This document shows, one piece after another, positions 34,107 through 43,983 of a stretch of 64,000 nucleotides of DNA. The notes under the pieces were generated by a model that saw only the letters and a program-made list of their open reading frames with translations, was not told the origin of the DNA and did not search any database. The DNA comes from Blastocatellia bacterium (GTDB lineage Bacteria; Acidobacteriota; Blastocatellia; Chloracidobacteriales; Chloracidobacteriaceae), in assembly GCA_019695185.1 (NCBI GenBank), contig JAIBAN010000004.1, forward strand, positions 62,001-126,000, given 5' to 3'. How positions within the stretch are numbered: the stretch's first letter is position 1; every line of letters begins with the position of its first letter. The position numbers and the translations under genes are program-made.

Positions 34107-36416
34107 ATGAATCAATTTGAAACCCAATCCTCACAACCGCCCCGAAATTGCCCGTGGTTCCCGCTTCCGGTTTTGTTGGTGCTCGTCTTGTTCGGTTCAC
34201 TGGCGGGAGTTCAAGCACAGGCGACCCGTACCATCGCGGGGATTCTGGTCAATCCTCAGCAGGAACCAATTGCTCAGGCAACTGTGACGGTTCGCACCGC
34301 GCAGGCGGAGCAACAAACAACCACGGATGAAAAAGGAAGATTTTACTGCCAGCTTCCCGCTGAAAAAGCCACGCTCATTATCGAAGGAAAAAATCTGATT
34401 CGGCAGGAACGAACTTTTGCCCCGGATGAAAAAACGGATGCCCTCACAATTGAGGTCGAACCTTTGATATCACCGGTTCACGATACGATTGTCATTCGGG
34501 GTGATACGACCGAACCCACCATCAACCGGCAGGATGATACGTTGTACAAACAGGGTTTTGCCGCCCGCGACGACCAACTGTTTTTCCAATTTGGGAGCGG
34601 CATCAACGCCGGACAGCACGAAGGAGGCGGGAAAAGCCTTGAAATCCGCCGCTTTGGCTTCAATCTGGACCACGGCGGCGTGGGGCCGGGGCTGCTGGTA
34701 CGGGTGGATAATTTTGACCAGAATCAGGCCACCCAAGGTCACGGGCAGGGCTACCTGGGGCAACTCAAATCGCTTTCAAGTGAATTGGTGGAGAGCGTGC
34801 AGGTTCTGAACGGCCCGTTTTCTGCCCAGTACGGGAATTTTTCGGGTCTGGGCGTCGTCCAGGTTTCGCTCAAGGAGTCCCTGGCTGATACTGCCTTCAT
34901 TCGTTTACAGGGAGGTTCATTCAACACCAAACGGGGATTTTTTGCAGTCAGTCCCAAAAACGGCTTTTTGGCCTATGAACTGGCTCGCACCGATACGCCG
35001 TTTCACAAACCGTATGAGCGGGATAACCTGACCGGTTCGTATAAGTTCGACTTTCAAAACAACAAAAGCCTGGCTTTCAAATTCAATGTGGGCCGGAATG
35101 ACTTTTTTTCAGCCGGGCAAATCCCGACGGACCTGATTGCCAGTCGGCAAATCGCCCGGTTTGGCGCGATTGATGGCACCGAGGGCGGGCGGGTGCGGAC
35201 CTTTAACGGTTCGGCATTGTTCAAAAAGGAATTTCAGGACGGGGCGTCACTCAAATTTGACGGACTGGTGGCGCGGTCGCTCTTTGACCTCTACAACAAT
35301 TTCACCTTTTTCTTGGAAAACGAGCAACTCGGCGACCAGTTCAACCAGCATGATTCACGCTTGCAGCAAAGTGCCAACCTGCAATATCTGAAACCCTACA
35401 AAATCGGCAGCCATGATGCGTTGCTGACAACCGGCGGCGGGTTTCTGGCCAACCAGATTTTTGTCACGCTTAACAAAAGCTTCAAACGGGACCCGTATCT
35501 GAACGTGACCAACGTCCGGGCCAAAATCGCCACCTTCAGCGAGTACGTGCAGAACCACTTCCATTTCGGTCGGGTCCATCTCGATGCAGGACTGCGGCTT
35601 GATACTTTTTACTTTGGCGTCAATGACCGCAACGAACCGCAATTCAACAGTTCCACCACCGCCACCAAAGCCCAGCCGAAATTTGCGATTGAATATCATC
35701 CGGTTGAACGGATTCCCTTGGGGCTTTATTTCAATTACGGGCGCGGCGTGACCTCCCAGGATGCACGCGGAGTGGCCCAGCGTCCGGAAGGGCCAAAAGT
35801 CGCCACCACGGACTTTTACCAGACCGGCTTTGCCTATAACAAAGAACGCTTTGGCCTGAGCGCCACCGCTTTCCTGATTGACCAGTCGCAGACGCAGGTC
35901 TATATCACGGATGACAATACGATTGAGTTTCAGGGACCCAGCCGGAGCTATGGCTATGAAATCAAAGGTTCGGCCCGCCTGAACCGGTTTCTGAGTTTCA
36001 ATGCGTCGGGAACCAAAGTCAGCAACGCTTTTTTCAAGGGCACGGCTCCGCGTGAATATCTTTCCAACGCGCCGTCGTTTACCTTCAATTCCAACCTGAT
36101 TTTGTCAGGTCTGGGCGGTTTCAGCGGCGTGGTCAGTTACCGGCACAGCAACAGCTATATTTTGGATTCGGTGAAGACGGTGGTGCGGGCCAGCGGATTG
36201 GATGTGGTTGACTTCAAACTTGCGCACAAACTCTCGAACCGGCTGGAACTGAGTATGAATATTGACAATCTGCTCAACAAAAAGTTTTACGAGGTGCAGA
36301 ACTTTGGCGAATCACGGGTCCGTTCTGGTGCAGCCGCCGTCGAACGCATCCACGGCACGCCCGGCTATCCAGTTGCCGTCACCTTTGGAGTGACGTTCCG
36401 TTTCGGGGAAAAATGA
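34107..36416 (+). CDS. TonB-dependent receptor with regulatory-like N-terminal domain
   Basis: A 769-residue outer-membrane receptor. A signal peptide ('[16 protein letters not shown]') is followed by a carboxypeptidase-regulatory-like beta domain (about 42-115, '[18 protein letters not shown]'), a plug domain (about 125-265, '[19 protein letters not shown]') and a 22-strand-type barrel ending '[15 protein letters not shown]' with the terminal aromatic. The ligand is unknown; coexpression with a nickel/cobalt transporter gene 56 bp upstream suggests a metal or metal chelate (inference). A strong terminator follows. Confidence 0.93.
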   Translation: MNQFETQSSQPPRNCPWFPLPVLLVLVLFGSLAGVQAQATRTIAGILVNPQQEPIAQATVTVRTAQAEQQTTTDEKGRFYCQLPAEKATLIIEGKNLIRQERTFAPDEKTDALTIEVEPLISPVHDTIVIRGDTTEPTINRQDDTLYKQGFAARDDQLFFQFGSGINAGQHEGGGKSLEIRRFGFNLDHGGVGPGLLVRVDNFDQNQATQGHGQGYLGQLKSLSSELVESVQVLNGPFSAQYGNFSGLGVVQVSLKESLADTAFIRLQGGSFNTKRGFFAVSPKNGFLAYELARTDTPFHKPYERDNLTGSYKFDFQNNKSLAFKFNVGRNDFFSAGQIPTDLIASRQIARFGAIDGTEGGRVRTFNGSALFKKEFQDGASLKFDGLVARSLFDLYNNFTFFLENEQLGDQFNQHDSRLQQSANLQYLKPYKIGSHDALLTTGGGFLANQIFVTLNKSFKRDPYLNVTNVRAKIATFSEYVQNHFHFGRVHLDAGLRLDTFYFGVNDRNEPQFNSSTTATKAQPKFAIEYHPVERIPLGLYFNYGRGVTSQDARGVAQRPEGPKVATTDFYQTGFAYNKERFGLSATAFLIDQSQTQVYITDDNTIEFQGPSRSYGYEIKGSARLNRFLSFNASGTKVSNAFFKGTAPREYLSNAPSFTFNSNLILSGLGGFSGVVSYRHSNSYILDSVKTVVRASGLDVVDFKLAHKLSNRLELSMNIDNLLNKKFYEVQNFGESRVRSGAAAVERIHGTPGYPVAVTFGVTFRFGEK

Positions 36417-36455
36417 ACCCAGGGGAATCGTGTCAACGTCAAGAAGCTGGCAAAC

Positions 36456-36489
36456 AAAAAGGGCGACCCCAAGTGGGCCGCCCTTTTTT
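36456..36489 (+). terminator. Rho-independent terminator after the TonB receptor gene
   Basis: Stem AAAAAGGGCG(A)CCC paired with GGG(C)CGCCCTTTTT, ending in six T residues. The A-run on the other side would also allow action for the minus-strand thiolase gene. Confidence 0.88.
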
Positions 36490-36490
36490 C

Positions 36491-36518
36491 TCAGTCCTCA
36501 GTCCTCAGTCCTCAGTCC
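36491..36518. repeat. Four TCAGTCC heptamers
   Basis: Four perfect copies between the terminator and the stop codon of the minus-strand thiolase gene. Confidence 0.92.
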
Positions 36519-36524
36519 TGAGCT

Positions 36525-37703
36525 TTACCGTTCCACTGCCAGCGCCACGGCGTTTCCGCCTCCCAGGCAGAGCGAGGCCACACCGCGTTTGACGTTGCGG
36601 GCCTGCATGGCATGGAGCAATGTCACCAGCACGCGTGCGCCGCTCGCGCCAATCGGATGGCCAAGGGCGACCGCTCCGCCGTTGACGTTGACGCGGGTCG
36701 GGTCCAGGCCGAGTTCGCGGGTGACGGCCAGCGCCTGGACGGAAAAGGCTTCGTTGAGTTCAAAAAGGTCCACGTCGCCCATATTCCAGCCAGCCTTGGC
36801 AACCACTTTTTTGACCGCTTCAACCGGGGCCATCATGACCAGTTTCGGGTCCACGCCGCTCATGGCCTGGGCCGCTATCCGGGCCAGCGGGGCGCGTCCG
36901 AGTTTGGCTGCCTGGGCTTCGGAAGTGACGACCACGGCAGCGGCACCGTCGTTGATGCTGGAGGCATTTCCGGCAGTCACCGAACCGTCTTTCTTAAAGG
37001 CCGGTTTCAGTTTGACCAGACTTTCGGAGGTTGTATCAGCACGCGGGCCTTCGTCGGTGGCAAAGGAAAGGGGGTCGCCTTTGCGTTGCGGAATCGAAAC
37101 CGCCTGGATTTCCGCCGTAAAGGCTCCGGCACTCAAAGCCGCCACGGCTTTGGCGTGCGAGTTGGCCGCAAAGGCATCCTGTTCCTCACGGGAAATCTGG
37201 TACAGGTCGGCCACATGTTCGCCGGTCATACCCATGTGCCAGTTATCAAAGGCACACCACAACCCATCCTGAATCATGACATCGGTCAGTTCGCCGTGGC
37301 CGAGGCGATATCCATCACGGGCTTTCTGGAGCAGGTACGGGGTATTGGACATGGATTCCATCCCGCCCGCCACCACAAACTCAGCGTCTCCGGTCTGGAT
37401 GGATTGCGCACCGAGCATGACCGACCGGAGTCCGGAACCACAAACCTGATTAACTGTGACTGCCGCCACGGTGGTGGGGCAACCGGCTCCGAGTGCCGCC
37501 TGCCGGGCCGGATTCTGGCCGAGTCCGGCTTGCAGGACATTCCCCATCAATACTTCACACACCTGCGCCGCATCAATTCCGGCACGTTCAATAGCAGCCC
37601 GCACTGCCAAGGCACCAAGTTCCGGGGCCCGAAAACTTTTCAAACCGCCTTGAAATTTGGCAATCGGCAACCGGGCCGCACTGAGAATTACTGGATGAGA
37701 CAT
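36525..37703 (-). CDS. Acetyl-CoA acetyltransferase (thiolase)
   Basis: A 392-residue thiolase that interconverts acetyl-CoA and acetoacetyl-CoA or acts on related 3-ketoacyl-CoAs. The acyl-accepting Cys is in '[11 protein letters not shown]' (about residue 90), the catalytic His in '[10 protein letters not shown]' and the second Cys in '[12 protein letters not shown]'; '[10 protein letters not shown]' is also present. The length and motifs fit the biosynthetic AtoB/PhaA type more than FadA, but the direction is not settled by sequence. The start is well supported by AGAGGT seven bases upstream. Confidence 0.95.
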   Translation of the reverse strand: MSHPVILSAARLPIAKFQGGLKSFRAPELGALAVRAAIERAGIDAAQVCEVLMGNVLQAGLGQNPARQAALGAGCPTTVAAVTVNQVCGSGLRSVMLGAQSIQTGDAEFVVAGGMESMSNTPYLLQKARDGYRLGHGELTDVMIQDGLWCAFDNWHMGMTGEHVADLYQISREEQDAFAANSHAKAVAALSAGAFTAEIQAVSIPQRKGDPLSFATDEGPRADTTSESLVKLKPAFKKDGSVTAGNASSINDGAAAVVVTSEAQAAKLGRAPLARIAAQAMSGVDPKLVMMAPVEAVKKVVAKAGWNMGDVDLFELNEAFSVQALAVTRELGLDPTRVNVNGGAVALGHPIGASGARVLVTLLHAMQARNVKRGVASLCLGGGNAVALAVER

Positions 37704-37719
37704 TTCTTACCTCTTCGAG

Positions 37720-37820
37720 CTTTGAGTTTTGAGTTTTGAGTTTTGAGTTTTGAGTTTTCAAAACAAAAGAAAATAAATGACGGAATAATTCAAAACTCAA
37801 AACTCAAAACTCAAAACTCA
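37720..37820 (-). repeat. Inverted TTTTGAG/CTCAAAA element
   Basis: Minus strand: TTTTGAG copies (37820-37791) begin in the glgC stop codon; complementary copies (37759-37720) precede the thiolase ribosome-binding site. The spacer is only about 30 nt. Confidence 0.93.
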
Positions 37821-39095
37821 AACGACGCTTCCATCCGGGACGGTCGCGCCTTTGGGAATAATAATGATTCCATCGCGGATCACGTAAAAATCGCCCTCCG
37901 CCGATTGCAAACCGGCTTCATTGAGCAGCTTTACGTTATTTCCGATTCGGGCGTCTTTGTCAATAATGGCTCGCCGGATTTCGCAGTGTTTGCCAATGCC
38001 GATGTTGGGCTGGTTGGCATCCCGGTTTTTCTTCATCTGGTCGAGGGTTTCATAGTCGTCCGCTCCCATCATGAGCACATGGTCAAGTTTCGACCCGGTT
38101 TCAATCCGGCTCCGGATTCCAATGACTGAGCGGCGAATGATGGATTCGTTGATGATGCAGCCTTCGGAAATAATCGAGTCATGCACTTCGGCATTGCGGA
38201 TTTTGGTGCCGGGCAGGAACCGGGGCCGGGTATAGATTTGCCGTTTGGAATCAAAGAAGTTGAAGCGCGGCAGCACATCCGTCAGTTCGATGTTGGCCCG
38301 GAAAAAGGCACCAATGGTTCCGATGTCTTCCCAATAGCCGTTGAAGAGATAGGCGCTGACTTTGAAATTATGGATTGAGTGGGGAATCACTTCGCGCCCG
38401 AAGTCGATCCGGTTGGGTCCGCTGAGGAGTTCCTCCAGCACTTCCTGCTTGAAGACATAAATCCCCATCGAAGCCAGAAATGGGCGGGCAGCGGCTTCTT
38501 CCGGCTTGAGGCCCAGGGTTTCGGTATTGACCCGCATGGCTTCAAGTGCTTCCCCTTTGGGTTTTTCACTGAATTCAACGATTTGCCCGGTTTCATCAAT
38601 CTTGAGCAGGCCAAACTCCGAAGCCTCCACCGCCGGGACCGCCGTGACCGAGACGGTCACATCCGAACCGGTTTCGTAGTGGTAATCAATGAATTTGGAG
38701 TAATCCATTTTATAGAGATGGTCACCCGACAGGATCAAAATCGTGTCCGCCGTGACATCTTTGATATGGCGGAAATTCTGCCGGACGGCATCCGCCGTGC
38801 CTTGAAACCAGTTGGGGTTGTCGGGGGTTTGTTCGGCAGCCAGAATATCCACAAACCCGGATGAAAACTGACTAAAACGATAGGTTCGGGCAATGTGCCG
38901 ATTGAGTGAAGCAGAGTTGAATTGCGACAGGATGTAAATCTTATGAATGCCGGAGTTGATACAGTTGCTGACCGGAATATCAATCAGGCGGTACTTTCCG
39001 CCCAACGGCACGGCAGGTTTGGAACGTTCGAACGTCAACGGATAGAGACGGGTGCCTTGGCCGCCTCCCAGGATCACAGCCAGTACGTTATCCAT
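37818..39095 (-). CDS. glgC: Glucose-1-phosphate adenylyltransferase GlgC
   Basis: GlgC makes ADP-glucose from ATP and glucose 1-phosphate for glycogen synthesis. The 425-residue product has the nucleotide motif '[13 protein letters not shown]', the activator/substrate sequence '[14 protein letters not shown]', '[12 protein letters not shown]', '[10 protein letters not shown]', 'EFSEKPKG', and the C-terminal left-handed beta-helix ('[20 protein letters not shown]'). The end resembles cyanobacterial/plant-type enzymes ('[13 protein letters not shown]', 'IIIIPKGA'). The TGA stop (37818-37820) lies inside a TTTTGAG heptamer. It is divergent from recG, 280 bp apart. Confidence 0.96.
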   Translation of the reverse strand: MDNVLAVILGGGQGTRLYPLTFERSKPAVPLGGKYRLIDIPVSNCINSGIHKIYILSQFNSASLNRHIARTYRFSQFSSGFVDILAAEQTPDNPNWFQGTADAVRQNFRHIKDVTADTILILSGDHLYKMDYSKFIDYHYETGSDVTVSVTAVPAVEASEFGLLKIDETGQIVEFSEKPKGEALEAMRVNTETLGLKPEEAAARPFLASMGIYVFKQEVLEELLSGPNRIDFGREVIPHSIHNFKVSAYLFNGYWEDIGTIGAFFRANIELTDVLPRFNFFDSKRQIYTRPRFLPGTKIRNAEVHDSIISEGCIINESIIRRSVIGIRSRIETGSKLDHVLMMGADDYETLDQMKKNRDANQPNIGIGKHCEIRRAIIDKDARIGNNVKLLNEAGLQSAEGDFYVIRDGIIIIPKGATVPDGSVV

Positions 39096-39249
39096 GTGCG
39101 TTTGCCCTCACAGAAACATTATGCACCCCACTCGAATGAGGCGCAGCAGGTTGTCGGAAGTTTTCAATCAGGAAAGGGTCGGTTGAGAATTGGTGCGCGT
39201 GAATGCTGTTGCATCGTTCCTCATCCGTACAGGGTGTGTCAAGAAGGAC

Positions 39250-39375
39250 ATGAGCAGTCAGCAATCAGCTTTCAGCTTTCAGCTTTTTTTCATTTCGGGT
39301 TTGCGTGAGATCGCCTAAATTAACGGTAAATGATAAAGCTGTATGCTGATAGCTGAACGCTGATAGCTCAAAATT
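39250..39375. repeat. TCAGCTT-type repeats in the glgC-recG gap
   Basis: Tandem TCAGCTT copies (about 39257-39287) and AGCTGA/GCTGATAGCT copies (about 39343-39370) can pair across the spacer. The rest of the 280-bp divergent gap shows no gene. Confidence 0.75.
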
Positions 39376-41544
39376 ATGTTTTCCCTGACCACGCCGATTA
39401 CCGAACTGGCTTCGTTTATTCCCCGTCTTGGACCCAAAACCGCCCATAAACTGGCAGTGGAAATCTGCACGGCGGTCGGATATTCACACCTCAGCCAGGC
39501 CACCGTCGAAGATTTACTGTTTTACCTGCCGTTTCGTTACGAGGACCGGTCCAACCTGCTCCGCATCCGTGATGTGGTGGATGGGCTCAAAGCCTCGCTC
39601 GAAATTGTGGTGCAAACCGCTGGAAACTATCCGATTCGGACCAAATCCGGAAAAACCCTTTCCATTTTTGAAATTGGCGGGCGCGATGCCACCGGACAGG
39701 TGCGGGCTTTTTGGTGGAACCAGCCCTTTCTGGCCAATACCTTTGCCCAAGGCCAACGGGTCATTCTGTTCGGGGAATGGAAATACTCCAATCGGTATAG
39801 CTGTTTCCAGATTGAAAACGCGGAATATGAAATTCTTTCCGAGGCGGACGAGGAAGAAGGTGAAGGCGACGAGACCATGACCATCCACACAGGTCGCCGG
39901 GTGCCGGTCTACCGCAAGCTGGGAGCCTTCAAAACCCGTCCGTTACGGGCTTTTATGTATCGGTTGACTTCCATGTTGACCGACGTCGGGGAAGAGTTTT
40001 TACCAGCGGAACTGCTGGCCCGTTACGGGCTGCCCTCCCGGCTGGAAGCCTTTCGGCAGGTCCATTTTCCTGAAACAGCCGCCCCGTTTGAGCTGTACCT
40101 GCGGGGGCGCTCGCCCGCTCATGCCCGGCTGGCGATGGAGGAGTTTTTTCTGCTTTCGGTCGCCCTCTTTAGCCGCCGGTCAGCCCGTGACCAGGCCGTC
40201 AAGGGGACGGCCATCGAAGTCAATGACCGGATTCGGCAGGTGATTCGCGGCGTGCTGCCCTTCAAACCGACCAATGCCCAGAAGCGGGTCATCAAGGAAA
40301 TTGTCACCGATATGATGTCACCCCATGCCATGCACCGGCTGTTGCAGGGAGACGTGGGGGCAGGGAAGACCATGGTTGCCGTCCAGGCCATGATTGTGGC
40401 CATCGAAAACGGCTATCAGGTCGCGCTGATGGCTCCGACGGAAATTCTGGTCGAACAGCATACCCTGACCATTCGCCGGATGCTCGGCACCACCGCCTAT
40501 CGGATTGCTGCGCTCACTGGCAGTCTCAAACCAAAGGAAAAACAGGAGTTGCGTGCCTCCATCGCGGCTGGTGAGATTGACATGGTGGTGGGAACCCAGG
40601 CACTCGTGCAGGAAAGCACCGTCTTTGCCCGTCTGGGGTTGGTGGTAATTGACGAACAGCACCGGTTTGGCGTGATTCAGCGGACGGCTTTGGCTGAACG
40701 TGGGCTGCAACCTGATGTCCTGGTCATGACGGCCACACCGATTCCGCGCTCGCTGGCCATGACGGCCTATGGCGACCTGGATGTTTCCATTCTCGATGAG
40801 CTTCCGCCCGGACGGCAGCCCATCCGGACGGTTGTCCGGACGGAATCCGAACGGCAAAAAATCTATGATTTCATCCGCCAGGAGGCGCGGGCCGGACGCC
40901 AGACCTACATTGTCTTTCCGCTGGTGGAGGAATCCGAAAAAATGGACCTCAAAGCCGCCACCCAGGCCGCCGAAAATTTGCAGCATTTCATCTTTACCGA
41001 CCTCAAAATCGGCCTCCTCCACGGGAAAATGAAACCAGCCGAGAAAGAAGCCGTCATGGCTGCCTTTGTGGCTGGCGAATGCCAGGTGCTGGTTTCCACC
41101 ACTGTGATTGAAGTCGGAGTGGACGTGCCCAACGCCACCATCATGCTGATTGAACATCCCGAACGGTTTGGGCTGGCGCAGCTTCATCAGTTGCGGGGCC
41201 GCATCGGGCGCGGAACAGCAAAATCCTATTGCATTCTGATGGATTCGCCCAAAAATTCGCCTGAAGCCAAAGACCGTTTGAAGCTTTTTGCCTCCACGCA
41301 GGATGGATTTGTGATTGCCGAAAAAGACCTTGAAATTCGTGGTCCGGGCGAAGTGTTTGGCACACGTCAGTCGGGAATTCCGATTTTCCGGGTGGGAAAT
41401 CTGGTCCGTGACCGCGATTGGCTGGAAATAGCCAGGGAAATCGCCTACAAATTGCTGTCCGAACGGAGCCGGACCCGCGAAACCGCCCGCCTGATGGAGT
41501 TGGCGCAGGCCCGTTATCCACAGGCCGAGGTACAACTGCACTGA
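39376..41544 (+). CDS. recG: ATP-dependent DNA helicase RecG
   Basis: RecG remodels stalled replication forks and Holliday junctions. The 722-residue protein has an N-terminal wedge/OB region ('LPFRYEDRSNLLRI', 'IGLGLKTA'-like start 'IPRLGPKTA'), then the helicase core: Walker A 'GDVGAGKTMVA', 'DEQHRFGVIQR' (motif II, DEQH), 'MTATPIPRSLAM' and 'LRGRIGRGTAKSYC' (motif VI), and the RecG C-terminus 'DLEIRGPGEVFGTRQSG'. The ATG at 39376 lies close to repeat sequence and has no clear ribosome-binding site. Confidence 0.97.
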   Translation: MFSLTTPITELASFIPRLGPKTAHKLAVEICTAVGYSHLSQATVEDLLFYLPFRYEDRSNLLRIRDVVDGLKASLEIVVQTAGNYPIRTKSGKTLSIFEIGGRDATGQVRAFWWNQPFLANTFAQGQRVILFGEWKYSNRYSCFQIENAEYEILSEADEEEGEGDETMTIHTGRRVPVYRKLGAFKTRPLRAFMYRLTSMLTDVGEEFLPAELLARYGLPSRLEAFRQVHFPETAAPFELYLRGRSPAHARLAMEEFFLLSVALFSRRSARDQAVKGTAIEVNDRIRQVIRGVLPFKPTNAQKRVIKEIVTDMMSPHAMHRLLQGDVGAGKTMVAVQAMIVAIENGYQVALMAPTEILVEQHTLTIRRMLGTTAYRIAALTGSLKPKEKQELRASIAAGEIDMVVGTQALVQESTVFARLGLVVIDEQHRFGVIQRTALAERGLQPDVLVMTATPIPRSLAMTAYGDLDVSILDELPPGRQPIRTVVRTESERQKIYDFIRQEARAGRQTYIVFPLVEESEKMDLKAATQAAENLQHFIFTDLKIGLLHGKMKPAEKEAVMAAFVAGECQVLVSTTVIEVGVDVPNATIMLIEHPERFGLAQLHQLRGRIGRGTAKSYCILMDSPKNSPEAKDRLKLFASTQDGFVIAEKDLEIRGPGEVFGTRQSGIPIFRVGNLVRDRDWLEIAREIAYKLLSERSRTRETARLMELAQARYPQAEVQLH

Positions 41545-41624
41545 TCTTCGCTCCGCACTCATGCGCTGTCCTGGTTTGACCATCGGGACATCATCCTGTT
41601 TTGGACACCACTCAATCAACCTTT

Positions 41625-43844
41625 ATGCTCCCTGTTCAACGGAAAATCCTTTTTCTCCTGTTTTTTCTGTCCGGTTTTTGCGGATTGCTGTATCAGACCA
41701 TTTGGTTACGGCTGGCCTTTGCTTCTTTTGGGATTATTACCCCAGTGATTTCAGTTGTGGTTTCAGTCTTTATGTTGGGGCTTTCACTGGGTTCATGGGC
41801 GGGTGGCAAGTGGATTGGCAGTCTGACCCGGCGCACCAAATTGTCGGCCATTCGGTTCTATGCCTTGACTGAATTTGTCATTGGGCTTGGAGCTGTCACT
41901 GTGCCCTGGCTTTTCAAGTTGGGGGAACGATTTCTGCTCTCCAGCGGTGAGTCAGATTCGGTTACCTATTTACTCTATTCGGCTATCGTATTGACCACAA
42001 TTATTCTGCCCTGGTGTGTCTGCATGGGAACCACTTTCCCATTTATGATGGCTTATGTTCGTGAGTATCCGGAGGCAGACCCTAAATCCTTCAGTTTTCT
42101 TTATTTGGCCAATGTGGTGGGAGCCATGTGCGGGACTCTGATCACGGCACTGGTTCTGATTGAAATTTTCGGATTCCAACACACACTGTGGATTGCTGGA
42201 GGGTGCAACCTACTCATTGCGATTGTGAGCTTGGTGTTGGGAACCCCTAGCCCTGGAACAGTGGCGGATGTGGAAGCGGGTGTCCGTCCGGTCCCGGTTT
42301 CCGAAGAGGAGATTTCTGGAGCACCTAAAGCCAGTCGGTTTGCCAAATGGCTGCTGTTTACCACCGGTTTTACTTCGATGGCAATGGAGGTAACCTGGAC
42401 CCGTACGTTTGCCCCGGCTTTGGGAACTCAGGTCTATGCCTTTGCTACGTTGTTGTTTGTCTATTTATTGGCAACCTGGATTGGATCCTGGATGTACCGG
42501 ACCGACCTGAGGGCCGGAAAAGTTCATTCAACCCCGGCTTTGCTGGCATATATCACCGTCAGTGCCTTCATCCCGGCAGTCATCAACGACCCGCAACTGG
42601 TCCCGCATGTGGCGACGTGGTGGGGGACCATTCGGGCAATTCCGGCTCTGTGCAGTATTTTTCCTTTTTGCGCCTTGCTTGGATACCTGACACCACGGCT
42701 GATTGACGAAACCTCAAACGGCAATCCTGAAGCCGCTGGCACAGGCTATGCCGTCAATATCCTTGGTTGTATTTTGGGCCCTTTGGTTGCAGGTTATATC
42801 CTGTTGCCCAATATTAGTGCTCAGGTCACGCTGGTCTTGCTGGCTTTGCCATTCGGGATATTTTTTTGGCAGCGGCGGGCCGACATTTCCGTTCGGCTGC
42901 GCCTGGGAGCCGGTTTGGTGACGGCAGCTTTTGCTATCTTAGCGTTGTTTTTTATCCGTGGGTATGAGGATGAATTTCCCCAATCGGTTCCTCATATGAT
43001 CCGGCGGGATTATGCCGCAACTGTCATCAGCACTGGAGAAGGGTTGGACCGTCGCCTCTACATCAATGGTACAAGTATCACCTATCTGACACCGGTCACC
43101 AAGTATATGGCTCATCTCCCCATGGCTTTCCATCAGGGCAAGCCAGAGAAGGCTTTGGTGATTTGTTTTGGCATGGGAACCACGTTCCGCTCATTGCTGA
43201 GTTGGGGAGTGGATACTACGGCCGTTGAACTCTCGCCAGCGGTGCGGGATTCCTTTGGTTATTTTTTCAAGGACGCAGAAACAGTTCTGCGAAATCCAAA
43301 GGGGCGGATTGTCATTGATGACGGAAGGCGCTTTTTAAGCCGGACCACCGAAAAATTTGACGTCATTACGATTGACCCGCCACCACCTTCGGAAGCTGCC
43401 GGATCCAGTTTGCTCTACTCGGAGGAATTCTACCAAACGCTCAAACGCCGCCTGAAGCCAGGAGGCATCGTCCAGCAATGGTATGCCTCCGGTGAACCTC
43501 GAACCATTTTGGCCGTGGCCTGTTCCATCCTCAATTCCTTTCCGTATGTGCGGGGGTACCTTTCAGTGGAGCAATCGGGCTGTCATTTTATTGCTTCAAT
43601 GGAACCGATTCCACAACCCACCAGCGCACAGCTATGGGAACGGATGCCACCTGCTGCCCGTGCTGACTTGGCTGAATGGTATCCTGCCAATGTGACGGAC
43701 GGGCAAATCCGGAAAACCTTTGATTTTATGCTTTCGAAGGAGATCCAAATGAACCGGGAAGCTGGCCTGGACCCGAAAATCCGGATTACCGACGACCGCC
43801 CCTTTAACGAATATTGTCTTTTGCGCAAATTGGGATGGAAATGA
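41625..43844 (+). CDS. Polytopic membrane spermidine-synthase-like protein
   Basis: A protein of 739 residues with many membrane helices in the first 440 residues ('FFLSGFCGLLYQTIWLRL', 'CVCMGTTFPFMMAYV') and a C-terminal Rossmann synthase domain ('ICFGMGTTFRSLLSWGVDT', 'VVTIDPPPPSEAAGSS'-like 'DVITIDPPPPSE'). The domain order is that of the larger protein at 15131-18322, but it lacks the helical C-terminal extension, so the two are paralogues. Product unknown. The start is uncertain: ATG 41625 or TTG 41601. Confidence 0.82.
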   Translation: MLPVQRKILFLLFFLSGFCGLLYQTIWLRLAFASFGIITPVISVVVSVFMLGLSLGSWAGGKWIGSLTRRTKLSAIRFYALTEFVIGLGAVTVPWLFKLGERFLLSSGESDSVTYLLYSAIVLTTIILPWCVCMGTTFPFMMAYVREYPEADPKSFSFLYLANVVGAMCGTLITALVLIEIFGFQHTLWIAGGCNLLIAIVSLVLGTPSPGTVADVEAGVRPVPVSEEEISGAPKASRFAKWLLFTTGFTSMAMEVTWTRTFAPALGTQVYAFATLLFVYLLATWIGSWMYRTDLRAGKVHSTPALLAYITVSAFIPAVINDPQLVPHVATWWGTIRAIPALCSIFPFCALLGYLTPRLIDETSNGNPEAAGTGYAVNILGCILGPLVAGYILLPNISAQVTLVLLALPFGIFFWQRRADISVRLRLGAGLVTAAFAILALFFIRGYEDEFPQSVPHMIRRDYAATVISTGEGLDRRLYINGTSITYLTPVTKYMAHLPMAFHQGKPEKALVICFGMGTTFRSLLSWGVDTTAVELSPAVRDSFGYFFKDAETVLRNPKGRIVIDDGRRFLSRTTEKFDVITIDPPPPSEAAGSSLLYSEEFYQTLKRRLKPGGIVQQWYASGEPRTILAVACSILNSFPYVRGYLSVEQSGCHFIASMEPIPQPTSAQLWERMPPAARADLAEWYPANVTDGQIRKTFDFMLSKEIQMNREAGLDPKIRITDDRPFNEYCLLRKLGWK

Positions 43845-43983
43845 AACGGATTGCGTGAAGCAAAGGAATTGACTGCAACTTTTTGGAAAAACTTTCAGTA
43901 TGGTGGGAGACTCGCGCCGCCCTTTCTGGCGGTATCCACCTGACTCAAATTTATTTTCTGACATGAAGGCGGAGTTTCCTTGT

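Noticed and set aside
40318-41619. 433-codon open frame antisense to recG
   Set aside because: It mirrors a strongly conserved coding sequence, has no recognisable domains and no ribosome-binding site.
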